From: JALRAP01 sp046302815
GTDB lineage: Bacteria; Bacteroidota; Bacteroidia; AKYH767-A; OLB10
Length of the DNA: 64,000 nt
Direction of reading: 5' to 3'
Assembly: GCA_046302815.1 (NCBI GenBank)
Contig: JBKCHO010000014.1
Span: 8,653-72,652, forward strand
A model generated the notes under the pieces. It made no database searches. It was not told where the DNA came from and worked only from the letters and a program-made list of their open reading frames with translations. Position 1 is the stretch's first letter, and each line of letters starts with the position of its first letter. This document shows, one piece after another, positions 15,703-25,798 of this stretch. Made by a program: the position numbers and the translations under genes.

Positions 15703-18378
15703 ATGAAAACGACGCTTACTGGGCTTTTCGCCTGTATAATTATGATGTGTTTCGCCCCGTCTTCAAGCAAAGGCCAAACACTACCCTCAAACTATACCTT
15801 CACCCAATTCTCCCAAAGCTATTCGCCAATTACCGGAGGAACATTGCATGGAACTCCTACCAACGACGACCAAATTTTCTCGGCCATTCCTTTAGGATTT
15901 TTCATCGCATACAATGGTGCATCTTACAACTCCATTGGGATTAGTCCAAACGGTTATATTTGGTTTGGAACAAATCCTACAGGAAACACCTATACTCCAA
16001 TTTCAACCACTGCCGCCTCATCCGGAATTATTTCAGCACTGGGCCGCAACCTCGAAAGCCGTTCTGCAGCCGGCGGAGGTGAATTACGGTCCCAGCTACA
16101 AGGAACGGCTCCCAACAGGATTTTCACCATCCAATGGAAAAACTACCAACGATTCAGCTCCGGCACTTCCGACAACGGCGATATTTTCAATTTCCAAATA
16201 AGATTATTTGAGTACAACCAATCCATTGAAATCGTTTATGGCAATATGACGGCATCTGCTAATGGAACTGCTCAAGTGGGGTTACGGGGTAATATCAATA
16301 CCAATTTCATGAACCGCATAGTCAATTCCACCAACTTATGGAACGCTTCCATTGCCGGTGGGGTAAATACGGCTTCCGTTTCCTATACAACCAGTCGTTT
16401 GCCCATTGCAGGACAAACTTACAAATGGACTCCAACCAGTTTGCTTAACACCAGCATTAACGGTGGCGCAGTAGATACTACATCCAGCTACAACGGCGAT
16501 CAGGTGTCTACCTCTACCACATCCACAGCAACGGTTTCATCCGAAGGAGGCATCAACAGTTTGGGCATACAGCGTTTTGTGAATGGTGCCTCGCAGCCTT
16601 GGGCTGCCATGACGAAATTATCTGGAGACGACACCTCTGGCACTTGGCAGATTCAAGTGCCAACCATTACACAAAGCGCCGATGTGGTTTACATTTACCG
16701 CATCATCAATCCAAGCCGCTTTTTCCTATTTACCGATCCAATTGCATTTGAAGTGAATTATCTGCGAAACAAGGCAACCGATGATGTCCAAATTGCCGAC
16801 AATGCGCAGGGAAACGGCATCAACCTTTCTGCGCAAGCGAGTGTAACCAATGTAAAAATCACTGAACTGATTTTGGATGCTCAAGCTGGAGGATGTCAAA
16901 TCAACCAGCCCTTTACAACAAATCCAAACGCACAATACTTTGAGTTAACCAACTTGGCTTCAGCCAACGCTTCATTGGGTGGATTTGTTTTCAAAACATT
17001 TGATGAAACTGGTCAAGTGCACGAATTGACTTTCCCAGAACCCTTTGAGTTATTATCGGGTGATCGCATCGTAATTGCTACCGGAGGATCTAACGGACAA
17101 CAAGCAAGCGGCAACTCTCAAATGCATTATTTTGAACTTGGAGGAGACCCATTAACTTCCAGTATCGGCATTGCACTTTACAATCCACACGGAGAAATAA
17201 TGGATGCCGTATCATTAAATGGTTTCCGTTTTCCCGCATCATCAGGGGTCAGGATTGTACACTGGTATGGTCAATTGAACACAAGCGCTTGTGGACTAAG
17301 CAGGCTTACCATGACAGACCATAACAACCAAACGGATTGGGGGTCTGAAATAAGCTCCATGGGAAATATGAATCCAGGTCTTTCCAGTACAGCTACACCC
17401 CTGGTTTATCAATGGCATTCACCCGACATCAACGGCTGGACTGCCACTGGACGCGAAGTACAACTTCCTGTTCTGTCAACGGGTAGTTACAAAGTTTACT
17501 CCACCGTTCAGGATAATGGGTATGCTGCTGCCGATTCCCTTGTTGTAACCATCTATGGTGCTGCATCTCCTGATGTAGACTTTTCAGCTACCCTTACCCA
17601 ACCTTATCCGATGGAAGTTGTAACATTGCTTTCATCTACCACCAATTTCCCAGATAGCCTTCGATGGACCATTACTCCGGGAAGCCACTCCTATGCAAAT
17701 GGAACCAGTGCACAGCATCCAAACGCAGTTGTTAACTTCCAAACGCCCGGCTTTTATACCATTTCGCTTCAAGCATACAACTCTTCGGGAGTAGGATCTA
17801 AAGTTAAAACTGATTTTATTGAAGTGCTTCCATTTGTTGGTAACTGTGTGAAACCAACTGGCGTTACCATTTCAAACATTACAACCAATTCTGCATTGGT
17901 TACCTGGAATCGAGGATATTTTGCCGACAGCATGCAGGTTCGTTATCAAAACCTGCAGGGCCAAGCATTATCACTAAACGCCTTCTCATCCACAAATCAA
18001 TTACTTATAAACAACTTGAGTTCCGGTACAAGTTATGGCGTTCGCATTAAACCTTGGTGCAACGGGGCTCCATCCGATGATTTTACGGCACGGGTTAGTT
18101 TTGTAACCAATGGAGCCAGGCTTTCGATGGATGATCCGATGCCTGCAATTGCATTTCACCCAAACCCGGCAGCTCCTGGTGAGACCCTGCATTTTACGAG
18201 CACCGAGTCAAGTGAGCAGGAAGTTGCCCTTATGGATTTGGCTGGCAGGATTTGCTACCGAGCACTACTGCATGAAAGCGGACAATTGAATTTACCGAGC
18301 AACCTGAAGCCTGGTGTTTACATGTTATCCGTTAAATCCGAAGGCTACAATTCTATTCATAGATTCGTTATTCGTTAA
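15703..18378 (+). CDS. Large secreted multidomain protein with lamin-tail, PKD and FN3 modules, T9SS cargo
   Basis: This 891-residue protein has a signal peptide (MKTTLTGLFACIIMMCFAP, cleavage near SSSKGQ). A beta-rich N-terminal region of about 240 residues (FFIAYNGASYNSIGISPNG and NGYIWFGTN, the gliding-associated/choice-of-anchor style) is followed by a lamin-tail domain near 384-520 (VKITELIL ... YFELTNLA ... VIATGG), a PKD-like stretch from about 624, a fibronectin type III domain near 715-800 (GVTISNITTNSALVTWNRG) and a T9SS type A sorting domain from about 816 (FHPNPAAPGETL ... LKPGVYMLSV ... RFVIR). No catalytic motif is visible. Likely a cell-surface or adhesin-type protein. It has its own promoter. 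Confidence 0.85.
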   Translation: MKTTLTGLFACIIMMCFAPSSSKGQTLPSNYTFTQFSQSYSPITGGTLHGTPTNDDQIFSAIPLGFFIAYNGASYNSIGISPNGYIWFGTNPTGNTYTPISTTAASSGIISALGRNLESRSAAGGGELRSQLQGTAPNRIFTIQWKNYQRFSSGTSDNGDIFNFQIRLFEYNQSIEIVYGNMTASANGTAQVGLRGNINTNFMNRIVNSTNLWNASIAGGVNTASVSYTTSRLPIAGQTYKWTPTSLLNTSINGGAVDTTSSYNGDQVSTSTTSTATVSSEGGINSLGIQRFVNGASQPWAAMTKLSGDDTSGTWQIQVPTITQSADVVYIYRIINPSRFFLFTDPIAFEVNYLRNKATDDVQIADNAQGNGINLSAQASVTNVKITELILDAQAGGCQINQPFTTNPNAQYFELTNLASANASLGGFVFKTFDETGQVHELTFPEPFELLSGDRIVIATGGSNGQQASGNSQMHYFELGGDPLTSSIGIALYNPHGEIMDAVSLNGFRFPASSGVRIVHWYGQLNTSACGLSRLTMTDHNNQTDWGSEISSMGNMNPGLSSTATPLVYQWHSPDINGWTATGREVQLPVLSTGSYKVYSTVQDNGYAAADSLVVTIYGAASPDVDFSATLTQPYPMEVVTLLSSTTNFPDSLRWTITPGSHSYANGTSAQHPNAVVNFQTPGFYTISLQAYNSSGVGSKVKTDFIEVLPFVGNCVKPTGVTISNITTNSALVTWNRGYFADSMQVRYQNLQGQALSLNAFSSTNQLLINNLSSGTSYGVRIKPWCNGAPSDDFTARVSFVTNGARLSMDDPMPAIAFHPNPAAPGETLHFTSTESSEQEVALMDLAGRICYRALLHESGQLNLPSNLKPGVYMLSVKSEGYNSIHRFVIR

Positions 18379-18502
18379 TTTTATTCTAAGTACACACCGC
18401 CTTTAACGAATCATCTAGGTTTATTATCTAATCAAATAGTGCCATAAACCAAATTGGGGACTGAAACACCCTGGTTTAGTACTATTAGGTTATCTTCGCA
18501 GC

Positions 18503-19249
18503 ATGTTTGGAGGAATTTTCGAAGATCCGCTTTTTGCGCTGGCTGTCATCGGCAACCTGGTACTAATTGAAACCTTATTATCCATAGACAATGCCGCTGT
18601 TTTGGCAACAATGGTCATGGATTTGCCTGAAAAGGAGAGGCGTCGCGCCCTTCGTTATGGAATCATAGGTGCGTATGTGTTTCGCGGACTCGCACTGATT
18701 ACAGCCTCGTGGCTCATATCCATTTGGTGGCTTAAGCCCCTAGGTGGATTGTATCTATTAATACTTGGACTGAAATATTTTTACACCAAGTATACCCCGC
18801 AAAAAGAGGATGATGTGCTCAATAAAGCCGAAAGACCACTCTATAAATGGCTAACAAGCATTATCAGCCCGTTTTGGTCTACTGTCATTTTGGTTGAGTT
18901 GATGGATCTGGCCTTTTCAATAGACAATGTATTCGCCGCTGTAGCTTTCACTGATAACATTTGGCTGATTTGTATCGGGGTGTTTATTGGAATCCTATCC
19001 ATGCGGTATGTGGCACAGGGCTTTGTTAAACTAATTGAAAAGTATCCCTACTTACAAACATCCGCGTTCATCGTGGTAACTGTCTTGGGACTCAAACTCT
19101 CCCTTTCCGTTGTGGAACATATTTGGCCCGAATCAGGAATGGCCAAGGTACTTTCCGACCACAATGCCGACATGATGTTCAGCGTTTTGACATTGGTGCT
19201 TTTTTTCAGTCCGATTGTAATCGCCAAGTTGGAAAAAAGCCCGAAATAA
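18503..19249 (+). CDS. TerC-family integral membrane protein (metal ion export)
   Basis: This 248-residue polytopic protein has about seven membrane segments. The two family signatures are present: IETLLSIDNAAVLATMV (residues 22-38) and VELMDLAFSIDNVFAAVAF (about 134-152), each with the acidic S-I-D-N motif thought to bind metal. TerC proteins export Mn2+ and, with ter genes, confer tellurite resistance; there are no ter genes here, so a Mn2+/metalation role is more likely. A box TATCTTCG ends 5 bases before the ATG, so the transcript could be nearly leaderless. It is convergent with the VanX-like gene. Confidence 0.88.
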   Translation: MFGGIFEDPLFALAVIGNLVLIETLLSIDNAAVLATMVMDLPEKERRRALRYGIIGAYVFRGLALITASWLISIWWLKPLGGLYLLILGLKYFYTKYTPQKEDDVLNKAERPLYKWLTSIISPFWSTVILVELMDLAFSIDNVFAAVAFTDNIWLICIGVFIGILSMRYVAQGFVKLIEKYPYLQTSAFIVVTVLGLKLSLSVVEHIWPESGMAKVLSDHNADMMFSVLTLVLFFSPIVIAKLEKSPK

Positions 19250-19293
19250 GACCGCGTTGAATATTACGCACCGCTTCTGTTGCAGCCAATCTG

Positions 19294-19986
19294 TCACAAT
19301 TCTTCAAAACCCACATCAAGCAGTGGGTAACGGTGCCATCCTCTGAAATCGAAATGCCACCACTCTGTTGGGAAAATCCTGAAACCAAAGCGAGTCATCA
19401 AGGATTGCAGGAGCTTTCTGTTTGCTATAGCCTCGTCTGTTGCTCGTCGGCTGAATGCATGCGCCTTTCTGGTGAAATCATCATAAGGCGTGGGCATTTC
19501 TAATAAAGTCTTGTCGCAATAGCGAACCAGTCCCACATCAACAGCACATCCCCTGTTGTGTCTGGAACCCTGCCGGGGATCGGCCACATACCTCCTATCG
19601 GTTGCGGCGTTCCAAAACTCAACGGTGACTGAATAAGGCCTGTATCCGTCATAGAAAACCAAGCCCAATCCTAACTTGCGTAATGAGTCCTCCACCATCC
19701 TGATTGCTTCGGCAGCTGGTTTTACAAGGTAAGCAGCCTTCCTATTGTACATGGGTTTGCCCATGAAGTTACAGGCTGAAGCATATCTGATATCCAAAAA
19801 AATGCCCGGCACAACACTGTCAACACGAACCAGCTTTAAATCCTCTTTCAGGCCAGCATAATGCGAAGCGTCACAGACCCTGGCTCCATATCGACTTCTT
19901 TTCTGCGCTTGAGATGTTGAGGATATATTCAATGCGATAAACAGCGAAATCAGGAAACCACAATTAAAGTTCAAATGGGCTCTCAT
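19294..19986 (-). CDS. VanX/M15D-type D-alanyl-D-alanine dipeptidase
   Basis: This 230-residue exported zinc peptidase has a signal peptide in the first 28 residues. The domain contains FLDIRYASACNFMGKP, VFYDGYRPYSV (the conserved Arg), SRHNRGCAVDVGL (S-x-H-x-x-G-x-x-x-D, zinc His and Asp) and EWWHFDF (the catalytic Glu and last zinc His). In VanX-type systems the enzyme removes D-Ala-D-Ala. Without vanH/vanA neighbours it is more likely a periplasmic peptidoglycan-recycling dipeptidase (DdpX-like). Family assignment is secure; physiological role is inferred. Confidence 0.9.
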   Translation of the reverse strand: MRAHLNFNCGFLISLFIALNISSTSQAQKRSRYGARVCDASHYAGLKEDLKLVRVDSVVPGIFLDIRYASACNFMGKPMYNRKAAYLVKPAAEAIRMVEDSLRKLGLGLVFYDGYRPYSVTVEFWNAATDRRYVADPRQGSRHNRGCAVDVGLVRYCDKTLLEMPTPYDDFTRKAHAFSRRATDEAIANRKLLQSLMTRFGFRIFPTEWWHFDFRGWHRYPLLDVGFEEL

Positions 19987-20127
19987 GGCTTATAATCCAT
20001 TGGATTTGATGGCAAAATAACCTAAAAGGAAGCCTAGGTTCGACTCCCTATCAGGAAGGGTTTTCGACAAAGCCATGTTTATCTCTCTCTGTGGTTTTTG
20101 TTAACTTCGCCATTCCTTTTTCACCAC

Positions 20128-23100
20128 ATGAAATACACTGAATACAAGAAGCTTGACCTTCCGGGAATAGGAAAAGACATTTTGCAAAAATGGCAGGATG
20201 ACTGCGTTTTCGAGAAGAGCATTTCCTCCCGTGAAGGAAAGCAGCCTTTCAATTTTTATGAGGGCCCTCCCTCGGCCAACGGACTTCCCGGCATTCACCA
20301 TGTAATGGCTCGATCCATCAAAGACATCTTTTGCCGTTATAAAACACTTAAAGGTTATCAGGTAAAGCGCAAAGGCGGATGGGATACCCACGGGCTTCCC
20401 ATCGAACTCAGTGTAGAAAAAACATTAGGAATTACCAAGGAGGATATAGGCAAAAAGATTTCGATTGAAGATTACAACAAAGCCTGCCGCAAGGAGGTGA
20501 TGAAATACAAGGAGGTCTGGGATGACTTGACCAGGAAAATGGGATATTGGGTGGATTTGGACAGCCCCTATATCACCTTCGAAAACGATTACATAGAATC
20601 GGTTTGGAATCTCCTCAAAAAGCTGTTTGAAAAAGACCTTTTGTACAAAGGGTATACCATCCAGCCATTCTCTCCAGCTGCCGGCACCGGATTGAGTTCC
20701 CACGAGCTCAATCAGCCTGGCGCTTATAGAATGGTCAAGGATACTTCGATTGTCGCCCAGTTCAAAGTAAAGCGTGATACGAAATCTGAGTTCCTATTTG
20801 AAAAAGCAGGTGGCGATGTTTATTTCTTGGCATGGACAACCACCCCATGGACTCTGCCTGGCAACTGCGCTTTGGCTGTTGGGGAAAAAATCGATTATGA
20901 ACTCATTCGCACCTTCAACCCCTATACAGCCGAAGCCATAAGTGTGGTGTTGGCATCCGACCTCGTTGCAAAGTATTTCCAAGAGAAGGGAAAAGATCTG
21001 CTTGAGGATGGTTTCAAATCGGGCGACAAGGTTCTTCCTTGGAAAAGCCTTGGAAAATTCAAGGGAGCCAAATTACTAGACATCGCATACGACCAACTAT
21101 TGCCCTATGTAAAGCCTCAAGGAAAGGCATTTGTGGTTATTCCAGGAGATTTTGTTACTACAGATGATGGAACGGGCATTGTGCATACCGCCTCTGTTTT
21201 CGGTGCCGATGACTTTAGGGTTTGTAAGGAGAATGGAATCAGTTCCATTTTGGTGCAGGATGCTTCCGGACAATTATCCCCGGTTGTAGATAAGCAAGGT
21301 CGTTTCGTTAAAGAGATTACCGATTTCTCTGGAGAGTATGTCAAAGAAGGATATCTCTCTGAAAAAGAAAAAGAGGATGAGCGAATCAAACAAGGACGCG
21401 ACAAATACTTAAGCGTAGATGAACGAATCGCCATCAAACTGAAATCGGAAAACAAGGCGTTCAAGGTTGAAAAATACGAACACTCGTATCCGCATTGTTG
21501 GAGAACCGATAAGCCTGTGCTCTATTATCCGCTCGATTCTTGGTTCATCAAAACAACAGCTTGTAAGGATCGATTGATTGAACTAAATAAAACCATCAAC
21601 TGGAAACCAGAATCAACTGGTACAGGTAGATTCGGAAACTGGCTCGAAAACCTGGTGGATTGGAATCTGAGCCGATCCCGCTTTTGGGGCATACCCCTTC
21701 CTGTTTGGACGAGTGAGGACAAAAGCGAGCAAATATGTATCGGATCCGTTGAAGAATTGAGGAACGAGCTTAATAAAGCAAAAGCAGCCGGCATACAAAA
21801 CAACTTCGAAATAGCGTCTGGAGATTTCGATTTGCACAGGCCTTATGTTGATGAAATCGTTCTGGTTTCAAGCTCAGGCAAGAAGCTGTTCCGCGAAAGC
21901 GATCTCATTGATGTTTGGTTCGATTCGGGAGCAATGCCTTACGCACAGTGGCACTTCCCTTTCGAAAATCAAGAAGCCTTTAAAAACGCATTCCCTGCTG
22001 ATTTCATTGCGGAGGGCGTTGACCAAACTCGGGGATGGTTCTTCACACTACACGCGATCGCCGTGATGTTGTTCGATAGTGTGGCATTCAAGAATGTTGT
22101 ATCCAACGGCCTTGTCTTGGATAAGAACGGCAATAAGATGTCGAAGCGACTTGGTAATGCTGTGGACCCTTTTGAAACACTTGCCAAATATGGCCCCGAC
22201 AGCACACGATGGTACATGATTTCCAATGCGCAACCATGGGACAACCTTAGATTCAACGAAGAAGGCATTGTTGATGTGCAACGGAAGTTTTTCGGCACCC
22301 TACATAACACCTACTCTTTTTTCGCACTATACGCGAACATTGATGGCTTCACTCACAAGGAGCCATTGATACCTGTTGAGAACAGACCTGAAATCGACCA
22401 GTGGATCATATCGGAATTACACTCCCTGATCAAGGAAGTGGATGCTAGCTATGCGGACTATGAGCCAACCAAGGCTGCACGCGCTATTCAACACTTCACA
22501 GATGAACACTTAAGCAACTGGTATGTGCGATTGTGCAGACGCCGGTTCTGGAAAGGCGAATACACTTCCGACAAAATCGCAGCATATCAAACGCTATATC
22601 ATTGTTTGGAATCCTTGAGTTTGTTAATGTCTCCCATTGCGCCATTCTTTGCCGATCGTTTGTTTCTTGATCTAAATGGCATCACGCAGAGACTTGATTC
22701 CTCATCGGTACACCTGGCCGACTTCCCTTTGTGCAACGAAAATTGGATTGATAAATCTCTTGAAGAGCGCATGGAGCTTGCACAGCAACTTTCATCCATG
22801 ACCCTGGCCCTCCGCAAAAAAGTTAACATACGAGTTCGACAACCGCTCGCAAAAATACTTATCCCTGTTGATGAACCAGGACTCCAATCTAAGATCGAGG
22901 CAGTACAAGGATTGATTGCAGCCGAGGTAAATGTCAAAGAGCTTTCATTCATATCCGGCGAGGACAATATCCTAGTGAAAAAAGCCAAACCCAATTTTAA
23001 AGTATTGGGTAAAAAGGCAGGAGCTTTGATGAAAGAAATCGCCGATAAGGTCTCGCAATTGAGCCAAGAACAAATTAGATCGTTTGAAACCACGGGAAGC

Positions 23101-23505
23101 TTAGCTGTTGATTTAGAAAGCGGACCCTTTACACTTGTACCAGAGGATGTGGAAGTCAGCTCCCAAGATGTTCCAGGCTGGGAAGTAAACTCAAATGGTC
23201 GACTCACTGTTGCACTTGATACAACCATTACTCCAGCCTTGAAAAACGAAGGCATTGCTCGGGAGCTGGTAAATAGGGTCCAAAACATCCGCAAGGACAA
23301 AGGGTTCGAGGTAACTGATCGTATATCCCTGGTTATCAGCCACCATCCGGAAGTAAAGGCCGCAGTTGAGCAGAATATGGAGTATATTTGCAGTGAGATA
23401 CTAGCTTCATCGTTAACCATGGTGGAACTTCTCGCGGAAAACGAGTCTGAAGAATTAGAGTTGGATGACCAAATCCGTGTGAGATCCACTATCAAAAAAT
23501 CATAG
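20128..23505 (+). CDS. ileS: Isoleucyl-tRNA synthetase
   Basis: This protein of 1125 residues starts at ATG 20128 (MKYTEYKKLDLPG); an in-frame TTG 30 bases upstream is less plausible. It charges tRNA-Ile in the cytosol and edits mischarged valine. Class I signatures: PSANGLPGIHHVMAR (HIGH motif as GIHH) and NGNKMSKRLGN (KMSKS as KMSKR). The editing domain lies between, with TTPWTLPGN and DDGTGIVHTA. The C-terminal anticodon-binding region includes ADYEPTKAARAIQHF. Its long, zinc-less type is the one I expect in Bacteroidota. It is two bases upstream of a DksA-like gene; ileS-dksA-lspA is a conserved order in this phylum. Confidence 0.98.
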   Translation: MKYTEYKKLDLPGIGKDILQKWQDDCVFEKSISSREGKQPFNFYEGPPSANGLPGIHHVMARSIKDIFCRYKTLKGYQVKRKGGWDTHGLPIELSVEKTLGITKEDIGKKISIEDYNKACRKEVMKYKEVWDDLTRKMGYWVDLDSPYITFENDYIESVWNLLKKLFEKDLLYKGYTIQPFSPAAGTGLSSHELNQPGAYRMVKDTSIVAQFKVKRDTKSEFLFEKAGGDVYFLAWTTTPWTLPGNCALAVGEKIDYELIRTFNPYTAEAISVVLASDLVAKYFQEKGKDLLEDGFKSGDKVLPWKSLGKFKGAKLLDIAYDQLLPYVKPQGKAFVVIPGDFVTTDDGTGIVHTASVFGADDFRVCKENGISSILVQDASGQLSPVVDKQGRFVKEITDFSGEYVKEGYLSEKEKEDERIKQGRDKYLSVDERIAIKLKSENKAFKVEKYEHSYPHCWRTDKPVLYYPLDSWFIKTTACKDRLIELNKTINWKPESTGTGRFGNWLENLVDWNLSRSRFWGIPLPVWTSEDKSEQICIGSVEELRNELNKAKAAGIQNNFEIASGDFDLHRPYVDEIVLVSSSGKKLFRESDLIDVWFDSGAMPYAQWHFPFENQEAFKNAFPADFIAEGVDQTRGWFFTLHAIAVMLFDSVAFKNVVSNGLVLDKNGNKMSKRLGNAVDPFETLAKYGPDSTRWYMISNAQPWDNLRFNEEGIVDVQRKFFGTLHNTYSFFALYANIDGFTHKEPLIPVENRPEIDQWIISELHSLIKEVDASYADYEPTKAARAIQHFTDEHLSNWYVRLCRRRFWKGEYTSDKIAAYQTLYHCLESLSLLMSPIAPFFADRLFLDLNGITQRLDSSSVHLADFPLCNENWIDKSLEERMELAQQLSSMTLALRKKVNIRVRQPLAKILIPVDEPGLQSKIEAVQGLIAAEVNVKELSFISGEDNILVKKAKPNFKVLGKKAGALMKEIADKVSQLSQEQIRSFETTGSLAVDLESGPFTLVPEDVEVSSQDVPGWEVNSNGRLTVALDTTITPALKNEGIARELVNRVQNIRKDKGFEVTDRISLVISHHPEVKAAVEQNMEYICSEILASSLTMVELLAENESEELELDDQIRVRSTIKKS

Positions 23506-23507
23506 CC

Positions 23508-23894
23508 ATGGCCGGAGAAAAGACACGCTACAGCGATTCGGAACTACAAGAGTTCAAAGAGCTGATTTTGCAAAAACTCGAAAACGCTCGTCACGAATTG
23601 ACAAACCTTCAAGCACAATTGAACAGCTCCAACGAACATGGTACCGACGATACCGCTAGCACCTTCAAAGTACTTGAAGATGGATCCGATACCCTGGCCA
23701 AGGAAGAGGCGGGACAGTTGGCAGCCAGGCAGCGCAAATTCATCGAGCAGCTCGAAAACGCACTTATCCGTATTGAAAACAAAACCTACGGCGTTTGCCG
23801 TGTATCCGGCAAGTTGATTCCAAAGGAGCGTTTACGCGCAGTGCCTCATACCACTCAGAGCATCGAGGCCAAATTGAATCAATACAAGGACTGA
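23508..23894 (+). CDS. TraR/DksA-family protein lacking most zinc cysteines
   Basis: This 128-residue protein has a long coiled coil (residues 7-90) with an acidic tip DDTAS and a short C-terminal globular part KTYGVCRVSGKLIPKERLRAVPHTTQS. DksA proteins bind the RNA polymerase secondary channel and, with ppGpp, adjust transcription. The usual four zinc Cys are reduced to a single Cys (CRVSG); this form is common in Bacteroidota, so it is not a truncation. It starts two bases after ileS and ends 23 bases before lspA, so it is part of the operon. Confidence 0.85.
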   Translation: MAGEKTRYSDSELQEFKELILQKLENARHELTNLQAQLNSSNEHGTDDTASTFKVLEDGSDTLAKEEAGQLAARQRKFIEQLENALIRIENKTYGVCRVSGKLIPKERLRAVPHTTQSIEAKLNQYKD

Positions 23895-23917
23895 CCCTAT
23901 TTTCCAACTGATGGAGC

Positions 23918-24583
23918 ATGAGTACCATCAGCAAAAGCAACTTTCCCATGCATCCAGGCATGCGCCGTCCATTGCTGCTTATCTTGCTTGTTTTGGTGGT
24001 AGACCAAACGCTAAAGTTTTGGATCAAAACCAATATGTATTTAGGCCAAGAATACCATGTTGCAGGCAACTGGTTCATCATACATTTTACCGAAAACAAT
24101 GGCATGGCTTTCGGGCTGGAATTCGCCGGTGAATATGGCAAGCTTTTTCTAAGTCTCTTTCGAATTGTGGCCGTCTGCGGAATTGGTTGGTATCTCTTTA
24201 AACTCGTAAAAGAGTCGGTGCATCCTCTGCTTATTACATCCATGTCATTGATCCTCGCGGGAGCTATTGGTAACATTATAGACAGTGCTTTTTATGGCAT
24301 GTTGTTTTCATCCAGCGATTTTCGATTGGCCGAATTTCTTCCTGCCGATGGTGGATACTCCAGTTTTCTTCACGGCAAAGTGGTTGACATGTTCTATTTC
24401 CCCATTTTTTCAGGATTTTTTCCAGATTGGGTTCCGTTTTGGGGAGGTGACTACTTCATCTTTTTCCGTCCCGTATTCAACATTGCAGACGCTTCGATCA
24501 GCATTGGCGTCGGTTTGATATTGGTTTTCCAAGCGGTGATTTTCAAGAAACCGATCACCGAGTCAGAAACCAAGAGTGAATAA
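23918..24583 (+). CDS. lspA: Lipoprotein signal peptidase LspA
   Basis: This 221-residue inner-membrane aspartyl protease cleaves the signal peptide of diacylated prolipoproteins. Family motifs in order: DQTLKFWI (membrane helix 1), ENNGMAFG, AGAIGNIIDSAFYG (first catalytic Asp in N-x-x-D), VVDMFYFP and FNIADASISIGV (second catalytic Asp). There are four membrane helices and an enlarged periplasmic loop (about residues 125-165) as in other Bacteroidota LspA proteins. The window encodes several lipoproteins it could process. Confidence 0.95.
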   Translation: MSTISKSNFPMHPGMRRPLLLILLVLVVDQTLKFWIKTNMYLGQEYHVAGNWFIIHFTENNGMAFGLEFAGEYGKLFLSLFRIVAVCGIGWYLFKLVKESVHPLLITSMSLILAGAIGNIIDSAFYGMLFSSSDFRLAEFLPADGGYSSFLHGKVVDMFYFPIFSGFFPDWVPFWGGDYFIFFRPVFNIADASISIGVGLILVFQAVIFKKPITESETKSE

Positions 24584-24655
24584 AAGCGCTTTCCTATTTA
24601 CTTAGAGGAGCTTTATTCGTATTTTTACGACAAGTCGCCTGTAAAACCTAACCAT

Positions 24656-25798
24656 ATGAAATGCTCCTTGAAAATTTACCGTGAAACCGATTCAGAAAAT
24701 ATTGCCGGTCCTGCTCCCGCAAATGATACACAAGCTCAATTGGTGATTTGCATGGGATCCCGATCTGCTTTAGAGAACCATTCCAAATTGGATGAGATTA
24801 GGAAGACCTATCCAAAGGCCAAAGTGGCCTATTGCTCAACCAGTGGCGAAATATTCAATCATGAGGTTGTAGATGATTCTATTGTAGCCACCATTTTGGA
24901 GTTTGAATCCACTACAATTCAAACCGCCATGGTAAACATCTCCTCGTTTTCATCAAGCAAAGAAGCTGCACTTTCTTTGACCAAAACCCTGCCATCAGAA
25001 GGGTTGAGATATATATTGGTGCTATCTGATGGCGGCAAGGTTAATGGTAGCGAATTGGTCAAGGGATTCAACGAGGGAACCTCAAACGATGTACTTGTTA
25101 CAGGAGGATTGGCCGGCGATGGAACCGCCTTTCAATCTACTTTGGTCGGATTGGACGATTATCCTGCAGAGGGAACCATTTTGGCAATTGGCTTTTACGG
25201 GAATAAGTTGGTGGTTTCGCATGGGTCCATGGGCGGCTGGGAAAGTTTTGGACCGGAGCGGACTGTAACCAAATCCATTGGCAACAAACTTTTCGAAATA
25301 GATGATAAAAGCGCCTTGTCATTGTATAAAACCTACTTGGGTGATGAATCCAAGAACCTACCTGCTTCAGCCTTGCTCTTCCCATTGTCTATACTAACCC
25401 CGGAAAACGAAAAGCCTGTGGTTCGAACCATTTTATCAATTTCTGAAGAGGAAGGAAGCATGACCTTTGCAGGAGATATTCCCTCAGGCGCCAAGGCTCG
25501 TTTCATGAAGGCTAACTTCGACAAACTGACTTCCGCTGCATATGATGCCGCGTCACAAACGATGAGCAATGAAATCGCAAAGCCTGTTTGGGCGCTTCTA
25601 GTTAGCTGTGTCGGAAGGAAAATCATTTTGGGCCCAAGAACGGAGGAGGAAGTGGAAGCTGTACGCGAATTTTATGGCGACGCTACCCTTCTCTCCGGAT
25701 TTTATTCCTACGGTGAGATTTCACCACTGATAGAAGATCCATCCGGCTGTGCATTTCACAATCAAACGATGACCATTACATCATTCTATGAGTTATAA
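24656..25798 (+). CDS. FIST-domain sensor protein
   Basis: This 380-residue soluble protein has FIST_N (about residues 25-225) and FIST_C (about 230-365) domains. The FIST_N marks are AYCSTSGEIFNHEV, RYILVLSDGGKVNGSEL and VLVTGGLAGDGTAF; FIST_C has SALSLYKTYLG and TLLSGFYSYGEISP. FIST domains are predicted to bind small ligands such as amino acids in signal transduction. The last 11 bases overlap the start of a PAS histidine kinase, and a response regulator follows, so the FIST protein is probably the input component of this three-gene pathway. Confidence 0.88.
   Translation: MKCSLKIYRETDSENIAGPAPANDTQAQLVICMGSRSALENHSKLDEIRKTYPKAKVAYCSTSGEIFNHEVVDDSIVATILEFESTTIQTAMVNISSFSSSKEAALSLTKTLPSEGLRYILVLSDGGKVNGSELVKGFNEGTSNDVLVTGGLAGDGTAFQSTLVGLDDYPAEGTILAIGFYGNKLVVSHGSMGGWESFGPERTVTKSIGNKLFEIDDKSALSLYKTYLGDESKNLPASALLFPLSILTPENEKPVVRTILSISEEEGSMTFAGDIPSGAKARFMKANFDKLTSAAYDAASQTMSNEIAKPVWALLVSCVGRKIILGPRTEEEVEAVREFYGDATLLSGFYSYGEISPLIEDPSGCAFHNQTMTITSFYEL

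Noticed and set aside
19294..19986. Glycopeptide resistance (vanX) cluster
   Set aside because: No vanH, vanA/B, vanR or vanS next to it; the signal peptide and context suggest a periplasmic housekeeping dipeptidase.
22599..23495. 298-residue open frame antisense to ileS
   Set aside because: The minus-strand frame opposite a conserved gene is Ser/Thr-rich without domains; ileS is secure.
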